Shown here piece by piece: positions 24,956 to 34,296 of a stretch of DNA of 46,792 nt. Position 1 is the stretch's first letter. Each line of letters opens with the position of its first letter. The stretch comes from Methylobacter sp. GTDB taxonomy: Bacteria; Pseudomonadota; Gammaproteobacteria; Methylococcales; Methylomonadaceae. A program made the translations under genes and the position numbers. Location of the stretch: positions 2,913-49,704 of the forward strand of contig JALNYY010000013.1 of NCBI GenBank assembly GCA_023229605.1, read 5' to 3'. The notes under the pieces were generated by a model. The model did not search any database and had not been told where the DNA came from. It worked only from the letters and a program-made list of their open reading frames with translations.

Positions 24956-25804
24956 ATGTTAGTTATTGTCGGATATTTGATCCTCTCTATCTCAATCATG
25001 GGCGGATTTATGGGGGGCGGTGGACACCCCGGCGTTCTCTTTCAACCCTTTGAATTTATTATCATCATTGGTGCGGCTCTAGGCGCTTTCGTCTGCGGTA
25101 ACTCCATGACCGTTATAAAATCCGCCATCAAAGAGGCTACTGCTACCTTAAAAAGCAGCAAGTATAATAAAGAGTATTACCTTGAATTGCTGTTGTGTTT
25201 TTATGCCATCACCACCAAAACGCGCAAGGAGGGCTTATTATCGCTGGAAAGTATTATCGACGATCCCAAAAGCAGCCCGGTCTTTACACCCAGGATTCTC
25301 GGCGACCACCATTTATTGGAGTTTATCTGCGACAACCTGCGGTTGATTGTTACCGGGGTTGAAGTCTATGCGCTGGAAGAACTGATGGATCAGGAACTCG
25401 AAACCCATCACGAAGAAGCCCATGCGCCGGTCAAAGCCATCCAGAATATGGCTGACGGTTTACCTGCTTTCGGGATTGTCGCAGCGGTAATGGGCGTCGT
25501 GCATACCATGGAGTCAGTCGGCATTCCGCCCTCGGAGCTGGGTAAATTGATTGCGGCGGCCCTGGTAGGGACATTTCTGGGTATTTTACTGGCCTACGGT
25601 TTCATCGGCCCCGTCTCTGCCGTTATGGCGGAACGCTCTGAAGCGGCCGGCAACGTCTTTAAATGCGCCCAAAAGGGGTTGCTATGTTGCGCCAAAGGCG
25701 TATCACCGGCCATGACGGCGGAATATATGCGCACCATGATTGCTTCCGCGATGCGCCCCGGTTTTCTGGAATTGGAAGAACTGTTGAGAGCCAATAAAGG
25801 TTAA
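24956..25804 (+). CDS. motA: Flagellar motor stator protein MotA
   Basis: Proton-channel subunit of the flagellar stator, in the inner membrane. It has 282 residues and four membrane segments: the first at the N-terminus (IVGYLILSISIMGGFMGGGG), the second near 35-50, and the pair around ADGLPAFGIVAAVMGVVHTM and LVGTFLGILLAYGFIGPVSA. The cytoplasmic loop contains TRKEGLLSLES, holding the Arg and Glu that contact FliG. The conserved prolines of the channel are present (DGLPAFG). It is followed by motB with a 3-base gap. AGAG precedes the start. No other flagellar gene is in the window, so motAB stands apart from its cluster here. Confidence 0.95.
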   Translation: MLVIVGYLILSISIMGGFMGGGGHPGVLFQPFEFIIIIGAALGAFVCGNSMTVIKSAIKEATATLKSSKYNKEYYLELLLCFYAITTKTRKEGLLSLESIIDDPKSSPVFTPRILGDHHLLEFICDNLRLIVTGVEVYALEELMDQELETHHEEAHAPVKAIQNMADGLPAFGIVAAVMGVVHTMESVGIPPSELGKLIAAALVGTFLGILLAYGFIGPVSAVMAERSEAAGNVFKCAQKGLLCCAKGVSPAMTAEYMRTMIASAMRPGFLELEELLRANKG

Positions 25805-25807
25805 AAA

Positions 25808-26731
25808 ATGGCCGACCAGCAACCGATTATCATAAAAAAGAAAAAAAAAGGCGGCCATGTTCACCATGGAGGGGCATGGAAACTGGCGTACGCCGATTTT
25901 GTTACCGCCATGATGGCCTTTTTTTTGCTGATGTGGCTATTGGGAACAACCACCGAACCGGAACGCCGGGGCATTGCCGAATACTTCCAAGATCCTTTTA
26001 AGGCGGCTACGGAACAAACTGGAGCGGATGTCGGCGATCGGACCAGCATAATTCAAGCAGGCGGCGCGGATATTGCCTCACAAGACCAAGGCCAGGTGGA
26101 CAAAGGCCTGACACCTGAAATCAAAGAGATTACGCCTGAGGAAATCGAACAAAAAGCCGAGGAAATTGAGCGAGAAAAACTCGAAAATCTAAAACAAAAA
26201 ATCCAGGAGAAAATAGATTCGACCCCTGAATTAACCGAGTTCAAGGATCAAATTAAACTGGAAATAACATCCGAAGGCTTACGGATTCTAATCGTCGATG
26301 ACCAGAACAGGCCCATGTATAAACTGGCCAGTGCGGAAACCGAGCCGCAAATCAAATTGATTTTAAAAGCATTGGCGCCGGTTATTAACGAATTACCCAA
26401 TAAAGTCAGTCTGAATGGTCATACTGATGCACGGCCTTTTCCGCCCAATCAAAAGAAATATACCAATTGGGAACTCTCCAGCGATCGGGCCAATGCCGCT
26501 CGATACGAATTAATTCAAGGCGGGCTTGCCGAGGGAAAAGTTTTAAGAGTTATCGGGTTATCGTCCAGTGTTCCCTACAGCCCCACCACAGCCCCTCTGG
26601 ATCCGATTAACAGGCGAATTTCCATTATCGTGATGAACAAAAAAACCGAGCAAGAGATTTTGCAAAGCGCGGAAGAAAAAACAAGCGCCGAGACTGCAAC
26701 GCCCCAAAAAACAGAACAAAAGCAACATTAA
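25808..26731 (+). CDS. motB: Flagellar motor stator protein MotB
   Basis: Ion-binding and peptidoglycan-anchoring subunit of the stator. It has 307 residues: a basic cytoplasmic start (IIIKKKKKGGHVHHGGAWK), a membrane helix with the proton-accepting aspartate in YADFVTAMMAFFLLMWLLG, the plug region, a charged coiled-coil linker (IEQKAEEIEREKLENLKQK) and an OmpA-like domain (NGHTDARPF, NWELSSDRANAARYEL, DPINRRISIIV) that binds the cell wall. The sequence around the Asp suggests proton rather than sodium coupling, which is an inference. It is coupled to motA. Confidence 0.95.
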   Translation: MADQQPIIIKKKKKGGHVHHGGAWKLAYADFVTAMMAFFLLMWLLGTTTEPERRGIAEYFQDPFKAATEQTGADVGDRTSIIQAGGADIASQDQGQVDKGLTPEIKEITPEEIEQKAEEIEREKLENLKQKIQEKIDSTPELTEFKDQIKLEITSEGLRILIVDDQNRPMYKLASAETEPQIKLILKALAPVINELPNKVSLNGHTDARPFPPNQKKYTNWELSSDRANAARYELIQGGLAEGKVLRVIGLSSSVPYSPTTAPLDPINRRISIIVMNKKTEQEILQSAEEKTSAETATPQKTEQKQH

Positions 26732-26791
26732 GATTTTTTTGCTTTATGAGTGAGAGGCGTCTTATTCCGCTGACTTCGCCGATTTGCCTTA

Positions 26792-27290
26792 GAAGCTCTG
26801 TTTAAACACCTAACAAATTCCGCGTAAAAGACGCATCGGCGAGGCAATACGACAAAAACTTGCCTCGCACGGCGTCGGTCCGTTTAACAATGGTAAGGTT
26901 CCAGTTGAACATGTTTTTTGCCCATTCAACTAAAACGCCGCTATAACCGCCATCCGTCCAAATCACACTCAAGGCGGCAAACATCGCGTACAGCCGGATC
27001 ATCAGCAACCGAGCACAGCGCCGATCTTGTATGCCCGCCGAATGAACGCACACCGCCAGCAGATTTCCCATTGTATCAACCGCGATATGGCGTTTTCTTC
27101 CTTTATTTTACCTGCGTCAAAGCCGTGTTGCCTGCCTGGTCCCGTTGTTTTTACCGATTGTGCATCAATAATGACCGCAGTCGGTCGAGCCTTTTTCCCG
27201 GATTGGACCCGGTAGATTTCACGAAAGAGTGTTAATGCTTTATCCTGCAAAATTGTATTGCACCTGCACATCCAATTGCATAGCAACTGC
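26792..27290 (-). pseudogene. Decayed IS5-family (IS427-like) transposase remnant
   Basis: Minus-strand fragments resemble an IS5-type DDE transposase: ARPTAVIIDAQSVKTTGPG with the first Asp and HGFDAGK in one frame, then RKRHIAVDTMGNLLAVCVHS and VIWTDGGYSGVL with the second Asp in another. A single missing base near 27102 causes the frame change. The third catalytic residue (the usual WVVERTFAW) is absent, and about 50 N-terminal residues are missing. GAAGCTCTGTTTAAACACC (26792-26810) looks like one terminal repeat; the other end is not recognisable. The copy is inactive. The rest of the gap (26732-26791 and 27291-27503) shows no gene. Confidence 0.7.
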
Positions 27291-27503
27291 ACACTATCGA
27301 CCTTTCAAGTTGCACACCCCAAACAATTACTTGCACACATTAACATTTAGCTGGCTTATGACAGATAGTGTTGTCATACACGGGGCTGCTCACGAAATGG
27401 AAAATAGTATGCTAACGTTAACATGTCAGGTTGAAGCCTTAGAACACCAATATATTTGATCGAACTGAATGACAGAGGATATTAAGTGATTGTTCTAAAT
27501 TCT

Positions 27504-28955
27504 TTAAAACTCAAAATGTATCCTGGCATTATAAAAATCTACAGGGCCGCGATCTGCGTTGAAAGCGGGATTGGCTAAATGCTGATAGTCAAAAGTCACC
27601 CAAGTAGAACTAATAACATGCCATTGGTAGTAAATATCAACCACCCGCTCCGGCCTATAATTGATTTGTCCGTCACCGATAAACCCGTCAACTCCGCCCA
27701 TATTCAGAAAGGCGACATGCTGGCTTGAAATCCAGCTCTGCGCATAACCCAATCCCAACGTGTCTTTTCTACGCCCCCAGCGAAGGCCTTTCATAGCGGT
27801 GCCGAAAGATATTGACCGATCGGCAGCGGTATAAGAATAAACTTCAGTTTTGCCGTCGGAATACATGCCCCGGAAAAAAATGCCTATATCTTGCGTTAGG
27901 CTTTGCTCCATGTTGATGCCGATGCCCATTTTTATATTAGGTTTTCTGGCCCAACAAAGATCAGGCGCTGAGGCATTACCATTGTCATAACTAAAGGTAT
28001 CGCTAGTGCATGTTGTTGCATTCTTGTTCGGATCGGCCTGCAATGCCGCAATCGCATCACTATAGCTCCCCGATTTTTCATAGTTTCTGTAGGCCAAAAG
28101 TCTTATCGCCCCTGGCTGCCCTTTGATGACATGCTTATGTTCGATCTCGACTTGATCGCCATAATATTTAAGTATGTCATATTGTAGTTGCAGCTGATTA
28201 GGCTCTTTAGGACCGGCAATTCGGGCGAAGCGGAATGCCCAATCGTCAAAATAAAATTCGCCCGCCAATCCAGTAGTATAACCTCTTGCATCGGCAGCAA
28301 AGTCATAGGCCGCATTCGTTAAAAAAGCCATATTGGTAAATTGACGGCGGAGGTCTGCTGAATAAGTGTTTCTATCAAAAATATCGAGAATGCTAAAAGT
28401 ACCTGCGGTAAAAACAAAGCGGCGGCTGTCAGCTGTTCCGCCTAATTGCATGGGGCCGGATTTAACTTCTTCGCTTGTTCCGCCGAGCGATACCGTTTGC
28501 CTATAAATTGCTCTCGACAGGTACCAAGTAGAATGTTCCGTGCCGTTTTTTTGCAGCTCGAAGTTTTGAATGCCTCCACCTAGTCCTTTTAATCCGGAGA
28601 GCGGCAGCTCGGAAATCATTTCCGGCGCCGCGTAAAACTCTCCGCCTTTCCACATTTTAAATCCGATATAAGAAGTAAATGTCGCAGTGAATCCATACTC
28701 TGAGAAAGGCGACAATGAATTGGTCGTGCCGTTTAAATTGGTATAAGCCGCAGGGAATGATGGTTTAAAGTTTGCAATATAAGTGGCCTGCGAATAGGCA
28801 TTCCATCGCTCATCTTTCAGGTCATGCAAGCCATGATCAGACAATGCCCTCATCAGTGAAAACTCGTCGTCATCGTTTAAATCCGGGTAGTTCTCGGCTT
28901 GAGCCGTCGTGGCTGAAAATGCTGCGCATAACAGCATAATTTTTGTAATTTTCAT
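27504..28955 (-). CDS. OprB-like outer-membrane porin
   Basis: A 483-residue beta-barrel protein with a signal peptide (cleaved near TTAQAENYPD). Alternating aromatic strands run throughout (FTATFTSYIGFKMWKGGEFY, WYLSRAIYRQTVSLGG, FVFTAGTFSILDIFDRNTYS), and the last residues ARIHFEF end in Phe, the outer-membrane assembly signal. The motifs and length fit the carbohydrate-selective porin OprB family, though the true substrate is unknown. It lies 84 bases after the Mg2+ ATPase gene on the same strand and may share its transcript. Confidence 0.8.
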   Translation of the reverse strand: MKITKIMLLCAAFSATTAQAENYPDLNDDDEFSLMRALSDHGLHDLKDERWNAYSQATYIANFKPSFPAAYTNLNGTTNSLSPFSEYGFTATFTSYIGFKMWKGGEFYAAPEMISELPLSGLKGLGGGIQNFELQKNGTEHSTWYLSRAIYRQTVSLGGTSEEVKSGPMQLGGTADSRRFVFTAGTFSILDIFDRNTYSADLRRQFTNMAFLTNAAYDFAADARGYTTGLAGEFYFDDWAFRFARIAGPKEPNQLQLQYDILKYYGDQVEIEHKHVIKGQPGAIRLLAYRNYEKSGSYSDAIAALQADPNKNATTCTSDTFSYDNGNASAPDLCWARKPNIKMGIGINMEQSLTQDIGIFFRGMYSDGKTEVYSYTAADRSISFGTAMKGLRWGRRKDTLGLGYAQSWISSQHVAFLNMGGVDGFIGDGQINYRPERVVDIYYQWHVISSTWVTFDYQHLANPAFNADRGPVDFYNARIHFEF

Positions 28956-29039
28956 CTAATTTAAATTTTATCGTATTATTAATTAAGGCCTTAGTCGCGT
29001 TTGATTTTGTCCTCTACTTGAAAAAAGCTTTAGATGCCA

Positions 29040-31871
29040 TTATTGCCAACCATAGCGCCGGGCAAAAATGCCTTTCATAGTCTGGGTAAGGATCATGTAT
29101 CCCAGCAACATTCCCACCAACCAAGGGAAATAATTGAGTGGCAATGCTTGCAGTTTGACTAGATGCGCCAGGGGCGACATGGGCAACAGCGCGCCCATCA
29201 CCATCACCAGGACGGTCATTCCCAGCAAGGGCCAGGCGGGGAAACTCTGGATGAAAGGGATTTTTCGGGTGCGTATCATGTGGACGATCAGCGTTTGAGA
29301 TAACAGTCCTTCGATAAACCAGCCGGATTGAAACAGGGTCTGCTGATCCAGGGTATTGAAACCAAAGACAAACCACAGCAGACAATAGGTACTAATGTCG
29401 AAAATCGAACTGATAGGGCCGAAGAAGATCATGAAGTGACTCAGTAGTTCGGGTTTCCAACGTTGCGGTTGTTCCAAAAGTTCCTTGTCGACATTGTCGA
29501 ATGGAATAGCGACTTGCGAGATGTCATAGAACAGGTTTTGTACCAACAGATGCAAAGGCAACATCGGCAGAAAAGGCAAAAACGCGCTGGCGATCAGCAC
29601 CGAGAAGACGTTACCGAAGTTGGAACTGGCGGTCATCTTGATGTATTTGAGCATGTTGACGAATGTCCTGCGGCCTTCTATCACCCCTTGTTCCAGCACT
29701 AATAGGCTTTTTTCCAGCAGGATAATATCGGCGGCCTCTTTGGCTATATCAGCCGCTGAGTCCACAGAAATGCCGATGTCGGCAGCCCGCAAAGCGGCGG
29801 CGTCGTTGATACCGTCGCCGAGAAAACCCACCACATGTCCCTGATTGCGCAGCACCCGGACGATGCGCTCCTTATGCGCCGGAGTCAGGCGGGCGAAGAC
29901 CGTGTTGGCTTCTACCGTTCGGGCCAGCGTGGCATCATCCATGGCCTCGATTTCCTCGCCTAGCACCGGTGTATTGACCGGCAAGCCGACCACTCTGCAA
30001 ACCTTGGCGGTGACCAGTTCGTTGTCGCCGGTCAGAATTTTCACATCAATGCCGTGCTCTTTCAGCGCTTTCAGCGCCGGGGCTGCGGTTTCCTTAGGCG
30101 GATCTAGGAAGGCGATGTAGCCCACCAGCATCAGATCGGATTCATCGGCAATGCCGTAGGTTTCGCGCAACCCATTACTACCCTTTATCAACTGGGTAAG
30201 CTGAGCGACGTGATCGGAGTCATCGGTAACGGGCAACGGTTCAAATTTCCGAACGGCAACAGCAATTACCCGCATTCCGTCGTTATTCAGTTCATTGGTG
30301 ACGGTTCGGATCATAGATAGTCGTTCGGCATCCATTTTTTCGATTTGATCGCCATGTTTGATGTAACTGCACGCGGCCAGCACTTCCTCTACCGCGCCTT
30401 TACAGATTAAAAGATGGTGATTCTCCCGTTCGCTGACGACTACCGACATGCGGCGGCGATGAAAGTCAAAAGGGATCTCGTCGACTTTACGAAAGTTGCG
30501 CGTTACCTTCAGTTCCTGATGAATCTCTCCGTGCTCCAGTACCGCCACGTCGAGCAGATTTTTCAACCCGGTCTGGTAGTAGCTGTTGAGATAGGCATAT
30601 TCCATAACCTCGTCGGAATCCTCGCCGAACAGGTCGGCGTGCTGCTCCAGGAATACCTTGTCTTGAGTCAGGGTGCCGGTCTTGTCGGTGCAGAGGATAT
30701 TCATGGCCCCGAAGTTGTGAATGGCGTCCAGACTTTTTACCACTACTTTTTTACGCGACATGATCATCGCGCCTTTGGCAAGGGTAGCGGTGACTATCAT
30801 CGGCAGCATCTCCGGCGTCAAGCCCACCGCAACGGATAGCGTGAACAAGGCGGCTTCCATCCAGTCCCCTTTAGTGAAACCGTTTATCAGCAGCACGATA
30901 GGCGTCATCACCATCATAAAACGGATCAGCACCCAACTTACCTGATTCACACCGGTCTGAAAGGCTGTCGGGGCGCGGTCGGTGGCGGTCACTCTTTGTG
31001 CCAGTGCACCGAAATAGGTGCGGGTACCGGTCTCGACTACCAGCGCATAGGCGGTGCCACTGACGACGTTGGTACCCATGAACAGAATATTGTCCAACTC
31101 TATGGGGCTATGTGCATGTGGATTGCCCGGCTGGACGAATTTCTCAACCGGCATGGATTCGCCGGTAATTGCAGATTGATTAATAAACAAGTCCTTAGAG
31201 GACAGCACTCGCAGATCGGCCGGAATCATGTCGCCGGCCGAAAGCACCACCACGTCGCCCGGTACCAACTCACGAATGGGGACTTCTATCGTTCGTGTCG
31301 GCTTAGGGTGTAAGGTAACGCCGTACCAGCGTTGAGCGTCCGCCGCAATGGCTTCGGCAACATCCCTGCGCATCACCGTTGCAGTATTGCTGACCATGGA
31401 TTTGAGCTGCTCAGCGGCCCGGTTGGAGCGGTTTTCCTGAACAAAGCGAAGCCCCGTGGATAGCACGACCATCAAGGAGATGACAACGGCGGCTTTCATA
31501 TCCTCGGTAAAATAGGAAATCAGCGCCAGCACCGTCAGCAGCAGGCTGAAAGGGTTGCTGTAGCAATGCCAAAGATGCACCCACCACGGGCGAGGTTTAT
31601 CGTGATCTACCTCATTGAATCCAACGCGCTCGCGTATAGCGCTTGCTTCCAGTTCGGCTAGGCCGTTGAGATGGCTGTTCAATTGCGCGAGCAATGCCTC
31701 CGGCGTCTTGAGAGCGGCCTCGGTCAGCAGCTTCGATAGCCCTTGCGGAATACCGCCGCCAGCCGGCAGGTCATAAAATTGCCCCATAATCGCCAGCCTG
31801 CGAAAATGACGGGTAAAATGCTTTTTAACCAGCCGTCCGCCGAGCATTTCTTTAAGGATTTCAAGTTTCAT
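29040..31871 (-). CDS. mgtA: Mg2+-importing P-type ATPase (MgtA/MgtB type)
   Basis: P3B-type ATPase that imports Mg2+ across the inner membrane. It has 943 residues from the ATG at 31871; an ATG at 31928 would add 19. The actuator domain has AITGESMPV, the phosphorylation site is CTDKTGTLTQDKV, the hinge is GDGINDAAALRAADIGISV, and the membrane region has VAVGLTPEMLPMIVTATLAKG, with the ion-binding helices near the C-terminus (LLVQNLFYDISQVAIPFDN). The last residues are FARRYGWQ. It is divergent from a two-component system, and the gap carries tandem 11-bp repeats. No long leader of the Salmonella mgtA type is obvious. Confidence 0.93.
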   Translation of the reverse strand: MKLEILKEMLGGRLVKKHFTRHFRRLAIMGQFYDLPAGGGIPQGLSKLLTEAALKTPEALLAQLNSHLNGLAELEASAIRERVGFNEVDHDKPRPWWVHLWHCYSNPFSLLLTVLALISYFTEDMKAAVVISLMVVLSTGLRFVQENRSNRAAEQLKSMVSNTATVMRRDVAEAIAADAQRWYGVTLHPKPTRTIEVPIRELVPGDVVVLSAGDMIPADLRVLSSKDLFINQSAITGESMPVEKFVQPGNPHAHSPIELDNILFMGTNVVSGTAYALVVETGTRTYFGALAQRVTATDRAPTAFQTGVNQVSWVLIRFMMVMTPIVLLINGFTKGDWMEAALFTLSVAVGLTPEMLPMIVTATLAKGAMIMSRKKVVVKSLDAIHNFGAMNILCTDKTGTLTQDKVFLEQHADLFGEDSDEVMEYAYLNSYYQTGLKNLLDVAVLEHGEIHQELKVTRNFRKVDEIPFDFHRRRMSVVVSERENHHLLICKGAVEEVLAACSYIKHGDQIEKMDAERLSMIRTVTNELNNDGMRVIAVAVRKFEPLPVTDDSDHVAQLTQLIKGSNGLRETYGIADESDLMLVGYIAFLDPPKETAAPALKALKEHGIDVKILTGDNELVTAKVCRVVGLPVNTPVLGEEIEAMDDATLARTVEANTVFARLTPAHKERIVRVLRNQGHVVGFLGDGINDAAALRAADIGISVDSAADIAKEAADIILLEKSLLVLEQGVIEGRRTFVNMLKYIKMTASSNFGNVFSVLIASAFLPFLPMLPLHLLVQNLFYDISQVAIPFDNVDKELLEQPQRWKPELLSHFMIFFGPISSIFDISTYCLLWFVFGFNTLDQQTLFQSGWFIEGLLSQTLIVHMIRTRKIPFIQSFPAWPLLGMTVLVMVMGALLPMSPLAHLVKLQALPLNYFPWLVGMLLGYMILTQTMKGIFARRYGWQ

Positions 31872-31950
31872 AATCTTCACATGGGAGTCAATTGATAACG
31901 GAACGGCGAGATAGCGTCCCATAGGCATGTCTTATGTTAACTGAGCACTT

Positions 31951-31983
31951 CTGAAGAAAGTCTCAAGAAAGTCTGAATTTTTC
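31951..31983. promoter_or_regulatory. Tandem 11-bp direct repeats, candidate OmpR-family operator
   Basis: CTGAAGAAAGT, CTCAAGAAAGT and CTGAATTTTTC follow each other without gap; the first two match at 10 of 11 bases and the third keeps CTGAA. Direct repeats with 11-base spacing are the usual binding pattern of OmpR/PhoB-type regulators. The site lies in the 150-base divergent region between the Mg2+ ATPase gene and a gene for such a regulator, so it could control both. Confidence 0.5.
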
Positions 31984-32066
31984 TTCAGGAACTGCGTTGA
32001 AAATGGCGCTCAAGGTAAACTGTGGATGTAACAATCAGCTTAAACCACGCGGGCAAGGAAAATAAA

Positions 32067-32084
32067 ATGGCGGCTATCGTATGA
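32067..32084 (+). promoter_or_regulatory. Five-codon upstream reading frame coupled to the response regulator
   Basis: AAGGAA lies 6 bases before an ATG at 32067 that encodes MAAIV and stops at TGA 32082-32084. The stop overlaps the regulator's ATG (32081-32083). The regulator's own start has no ribosome-binding site, so ribosomes may load at the mini-frame and re-initiate. Confidence 0.4.
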
Positions 32085-32767
32085 GAATCCTGTTGGTTGA
32101 AGATGACCGGAAGGCATCGCGGCTTCTGGCAAGAGGCCTTTGCGAAGAGGGATTTGTAGTGGATGCCGCTTATTCGGCCGAGGATGCCGACGAACAACTT
32201 TTTCGTATGGATTATGACTTGATCATATTGGATTGGTTTTTGCCCGGCAAGCAGGGGCTCACCTTGTGCGCGGAACTACGTCAGCAAGATATCCAGACAC
32301 CGATCCTGATGCTTACCGCCCGTGATGGATTACAGGATCGCGTTGTGGGACTCAATGCGGGCGCCGACGATTACCTCACCAAACCGTTTGCCTTCGAAGA
32401 ACTGCTGGCCAGGACTCGTGCGCTGCTGCGGCGGTCAGAGCTAACCCGGCCGACATTGCTGAAGGTAGCTGATCTGATTCTGGAACCGCACAGCCATCGC
32501 GTCATGCGAGGCGGCTATGCCATCGAGTTAACCCAAAAAGAGTATGCGATTCTGGAAATTTTGATGCGCCGGGCCGGTGAGGTTGTCAGCCGTTCCCGTT
32601 TGGGTGAACAGGTTTGGAGCTTCGATCGTCTAGGTCTTGATAATCTGATAGATGCGCATATCCGCAATTTGCGTCGGAAAGTCGACTTGCCGGGCGTTGT
32701 TCCGCTCATCCAAACAGTGCGCGGTCGAGGGTTTCGACTGGCACCGGGGGAAACCGAAGATGCTTAA
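32081..32767 (+). CDS. OmpR-family response regulator
   Basis: A 228-residue DNA-binding regulator. The receiver domain (1-120) has the acidic pair in LLVEDDRKA, phosphoacceptor Asp51 in LIILDWFLPGKQG, and LMLTARDG and YLTKPFAFEELLAR. The winged-helix output domain has RVMRGGYAIELTQKEYAILE, VVSRSRLGEQVW and IDAHIRNLRRKVD, closing with TVRGRGFRL. The look is that of the QseB/CusR/PmrA group. The stop overlaps the start of the kinase gene by 8 bases. The 11-bp repeats upstream suggest autoregulation and possible control of the Mg2+ ATPase. Confidence 0.9.
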   Translation: MRILLVEDDRKASRLLARGLCEEGFVVDAAYSAEDADEQLFRMDYDLIILDWFLPGKQGLTLCAELRQQDIQTPILMLTARDGLQDRVVGLNAGADDYLTKPFAFEELLARTRALLRRSELTRPTLLKVADLILEPHSHRVMRGGYAIELTQKEYAILEILMRRAGEVVSRSRLGEQVWSFDRLGLDNLIDAHIRNLRRKVDLPGVVPLIQTVRGRGFRLAPGETEDA

Positions 32768-34172
32768 CTTCCGGACTCGGCTTATCTTGATACATCTTAC
32801 TATCATCGTAGTTGTTCTTGCAGGCAGCGGCTTTGGTGCCTACTGGATGCTTTCCAGGGCCGCTCATAATCAGCTTGATGCATCGTTGCTGGCTCTCGCC
32901 GAGACCGAGGCGGCAATGATAAGAACCAGTAAGGAACAGCCGATCAGGATACACGAAGCACCGGCAGGGTCTACGCAACAGCTCTCCTTTGTTCGTATCG
33001 ACCGGTTAGAGCAGATAGTCGATGCCGACGGACAGGTTCTGGTCCGTAGCGCCAACCTCGGTTCGACACGATTACCAACACCGCAAGCGTTGTTGGTGCG
33101 TCTTGCGGCTGGAGAAACCGTTTTTGAAACCCTCAGTAAGTTTGGTGACGAACCCGTACGCATGGTATCGATGCCGATAAATGGCGCTGGTGCCCCCATA
33201 ATCGTTCAGGTGGCAGGATCATTGGACGATGTGCGCAAGGTACTGAATTCCGCCAGTCTGCTTTTTATCGCCATGACGCTTGGATTGCTGGTCGCAGTTG
33301 GGACCGTTGGTGCATCGCTGACGCGCAAAGTATTTAAAACGATTGATAACATCGTTCGTCAAGCGCACCGCATTGACGAGTCCAATCTGAGCGAACGATT
33401 ACCACATCCCGGCACTCGCGACGAGATCGGAAAGCTAGTGGACACCTTAAATGAAATGCTTGATCGTATCGAGCGAAGCTTCGAGGTTCAGCGCCGTTTC
33501 ACCGCCGATGCATCCCATGAACTACGGTCACCATTATCCAGATTGCGCACTGAACTCGAAATAACCCTGCGCAGGCCGCGTGATGCGACAGAATACCTGG
33601 AGACGCTAGGTTCTTGTGTGGGGGAAGTAGAGCGGTTGACGGTCATTGTAGAGGAACTCCTCACGCTCGCCCGCCTTGACGCGGGCTTGGAACGCAATTC
33701 GACAGACATAGTCCCATTGAATTTGATTATCGAAGAAATGGTCGAACGAATGCAGCCGGTTGCCTGCAAACGCAGAGTTTGGATTATCCTTGAGCCATCA
33801 GCCCCCGTGACCGTAAAAATTCCACGAGGTTCAATAGACTTGGTGCTCACCAATCTATTGGACAATGCCGTGAAATTCACTCCGCGCGGCGGGTTTGTGA
33901 CAGTTTGTTTAGCAGCCGATCGATCTGAGGCTATCATTAGCGTGTCCGACACCGGGCCTGGTATTAAGTTGGACGAACAGTCTAAATTGTTCGAACGGTT
34001 CTACCGTGGGTCTGTGGCTAGAACTAACGATGTGTCGGGAGTAGGTCTAGGTTTGGCACTGTCGCAAGCCGTTGTACGCAGTCACGGTGGACTCATTGAG
34101 GCTTCGAATCTTCCCGATGGCGGCGCTCAATTTTTGGTCAGGATTCCACTCATTTTAAAACACAGCGTTTAA
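32760..34172 (+). CDS. Sensor histidine kinase, partner of the adjacent OmpR-type regulator
   Basis: A 470-residue inner-membrane kinase. Membrane helix 1 is near residues 8-31 (LILIHLTIIVVVLAGSGFGAY), followed by a periplasmic domain of about 125 residues, helix 2 (LLFIAMTLGLLVAVGTVGASL) and a HAMP linker. The HisKA motif is RFTADASHELRSPLSRLRTE, with N-box LTNLLDNAVKF and G-boxes DTGPGIKLD and GVGLGLALSQAVV. The architecture is that of CusS/QseC/PmrB-type kinases. The signal is unknown; proximity to the Mg2+ ATPase and the porin gene hints at cation or envelope sensing. The ATG at 32760 overlaps the regulator gene. Confidence 0.9.
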   Translation: MLNFRTRLILIHLTIIVVVLAGSGFGAYWMLSRAAHNQLDASLLALAETEAAMIRTSKEQPIRIHEAPAGSTQQLSFVRIDRLEQIVDADGQVLVRSANLGSTRLPTPQALLVRLAAGETVFETLSKFGDEPVRMVSMPINGAGAPIIVQVAGSLDDVRKVLNSASLLFIAMTLGLLVAVGTVGASLTRKVFKTIDNIVRQAHRIDESNLSERLPHPGTRDEIGKLVDTLNEMLDRIERSFEVQRRFTADASHELRSPLSRLRTELEITLRRPRDATEYLETLGSCVGEVERLTVIVEELLTLARLDAGLERNSTDIVPLNLIIEEMVERMQPVACKRRVWIILEPSAPVTVKIPRGSIDLVLTNLLDNAVKFTPRGGFVTVCLAADRSEAIISVSDTGPGIKLDEQSKLFERFYRGSVARTNDVSGVGLGLALSQAVVRSHGGLIEASNLPDGGAQFLVRIPLILKHSV

Positions 34173-34296
34173 ATTTTCTGGCGTTGTTTGTAAGAGATGC
34201 GAACAAACCTTGTTGCTCAAAAAATGGACTTCGTTTTTACATTTTGTATCAACAGTCTAGCAGAGCATTCAATTCTTGTCCCTATCTCAGACATCC

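Noticed and set aside
26792..27290. Programmed frameshifting in the IS5-type transposase
   Set aside because: Both ends of the gene and the third catalytic residue are missing, so decay explains the frame change better.
27229..27459. Open frame of 76 codons after the IS5 remnant
   Set aside because: No recognisable domain or start signal; likely debris around the decayed element.
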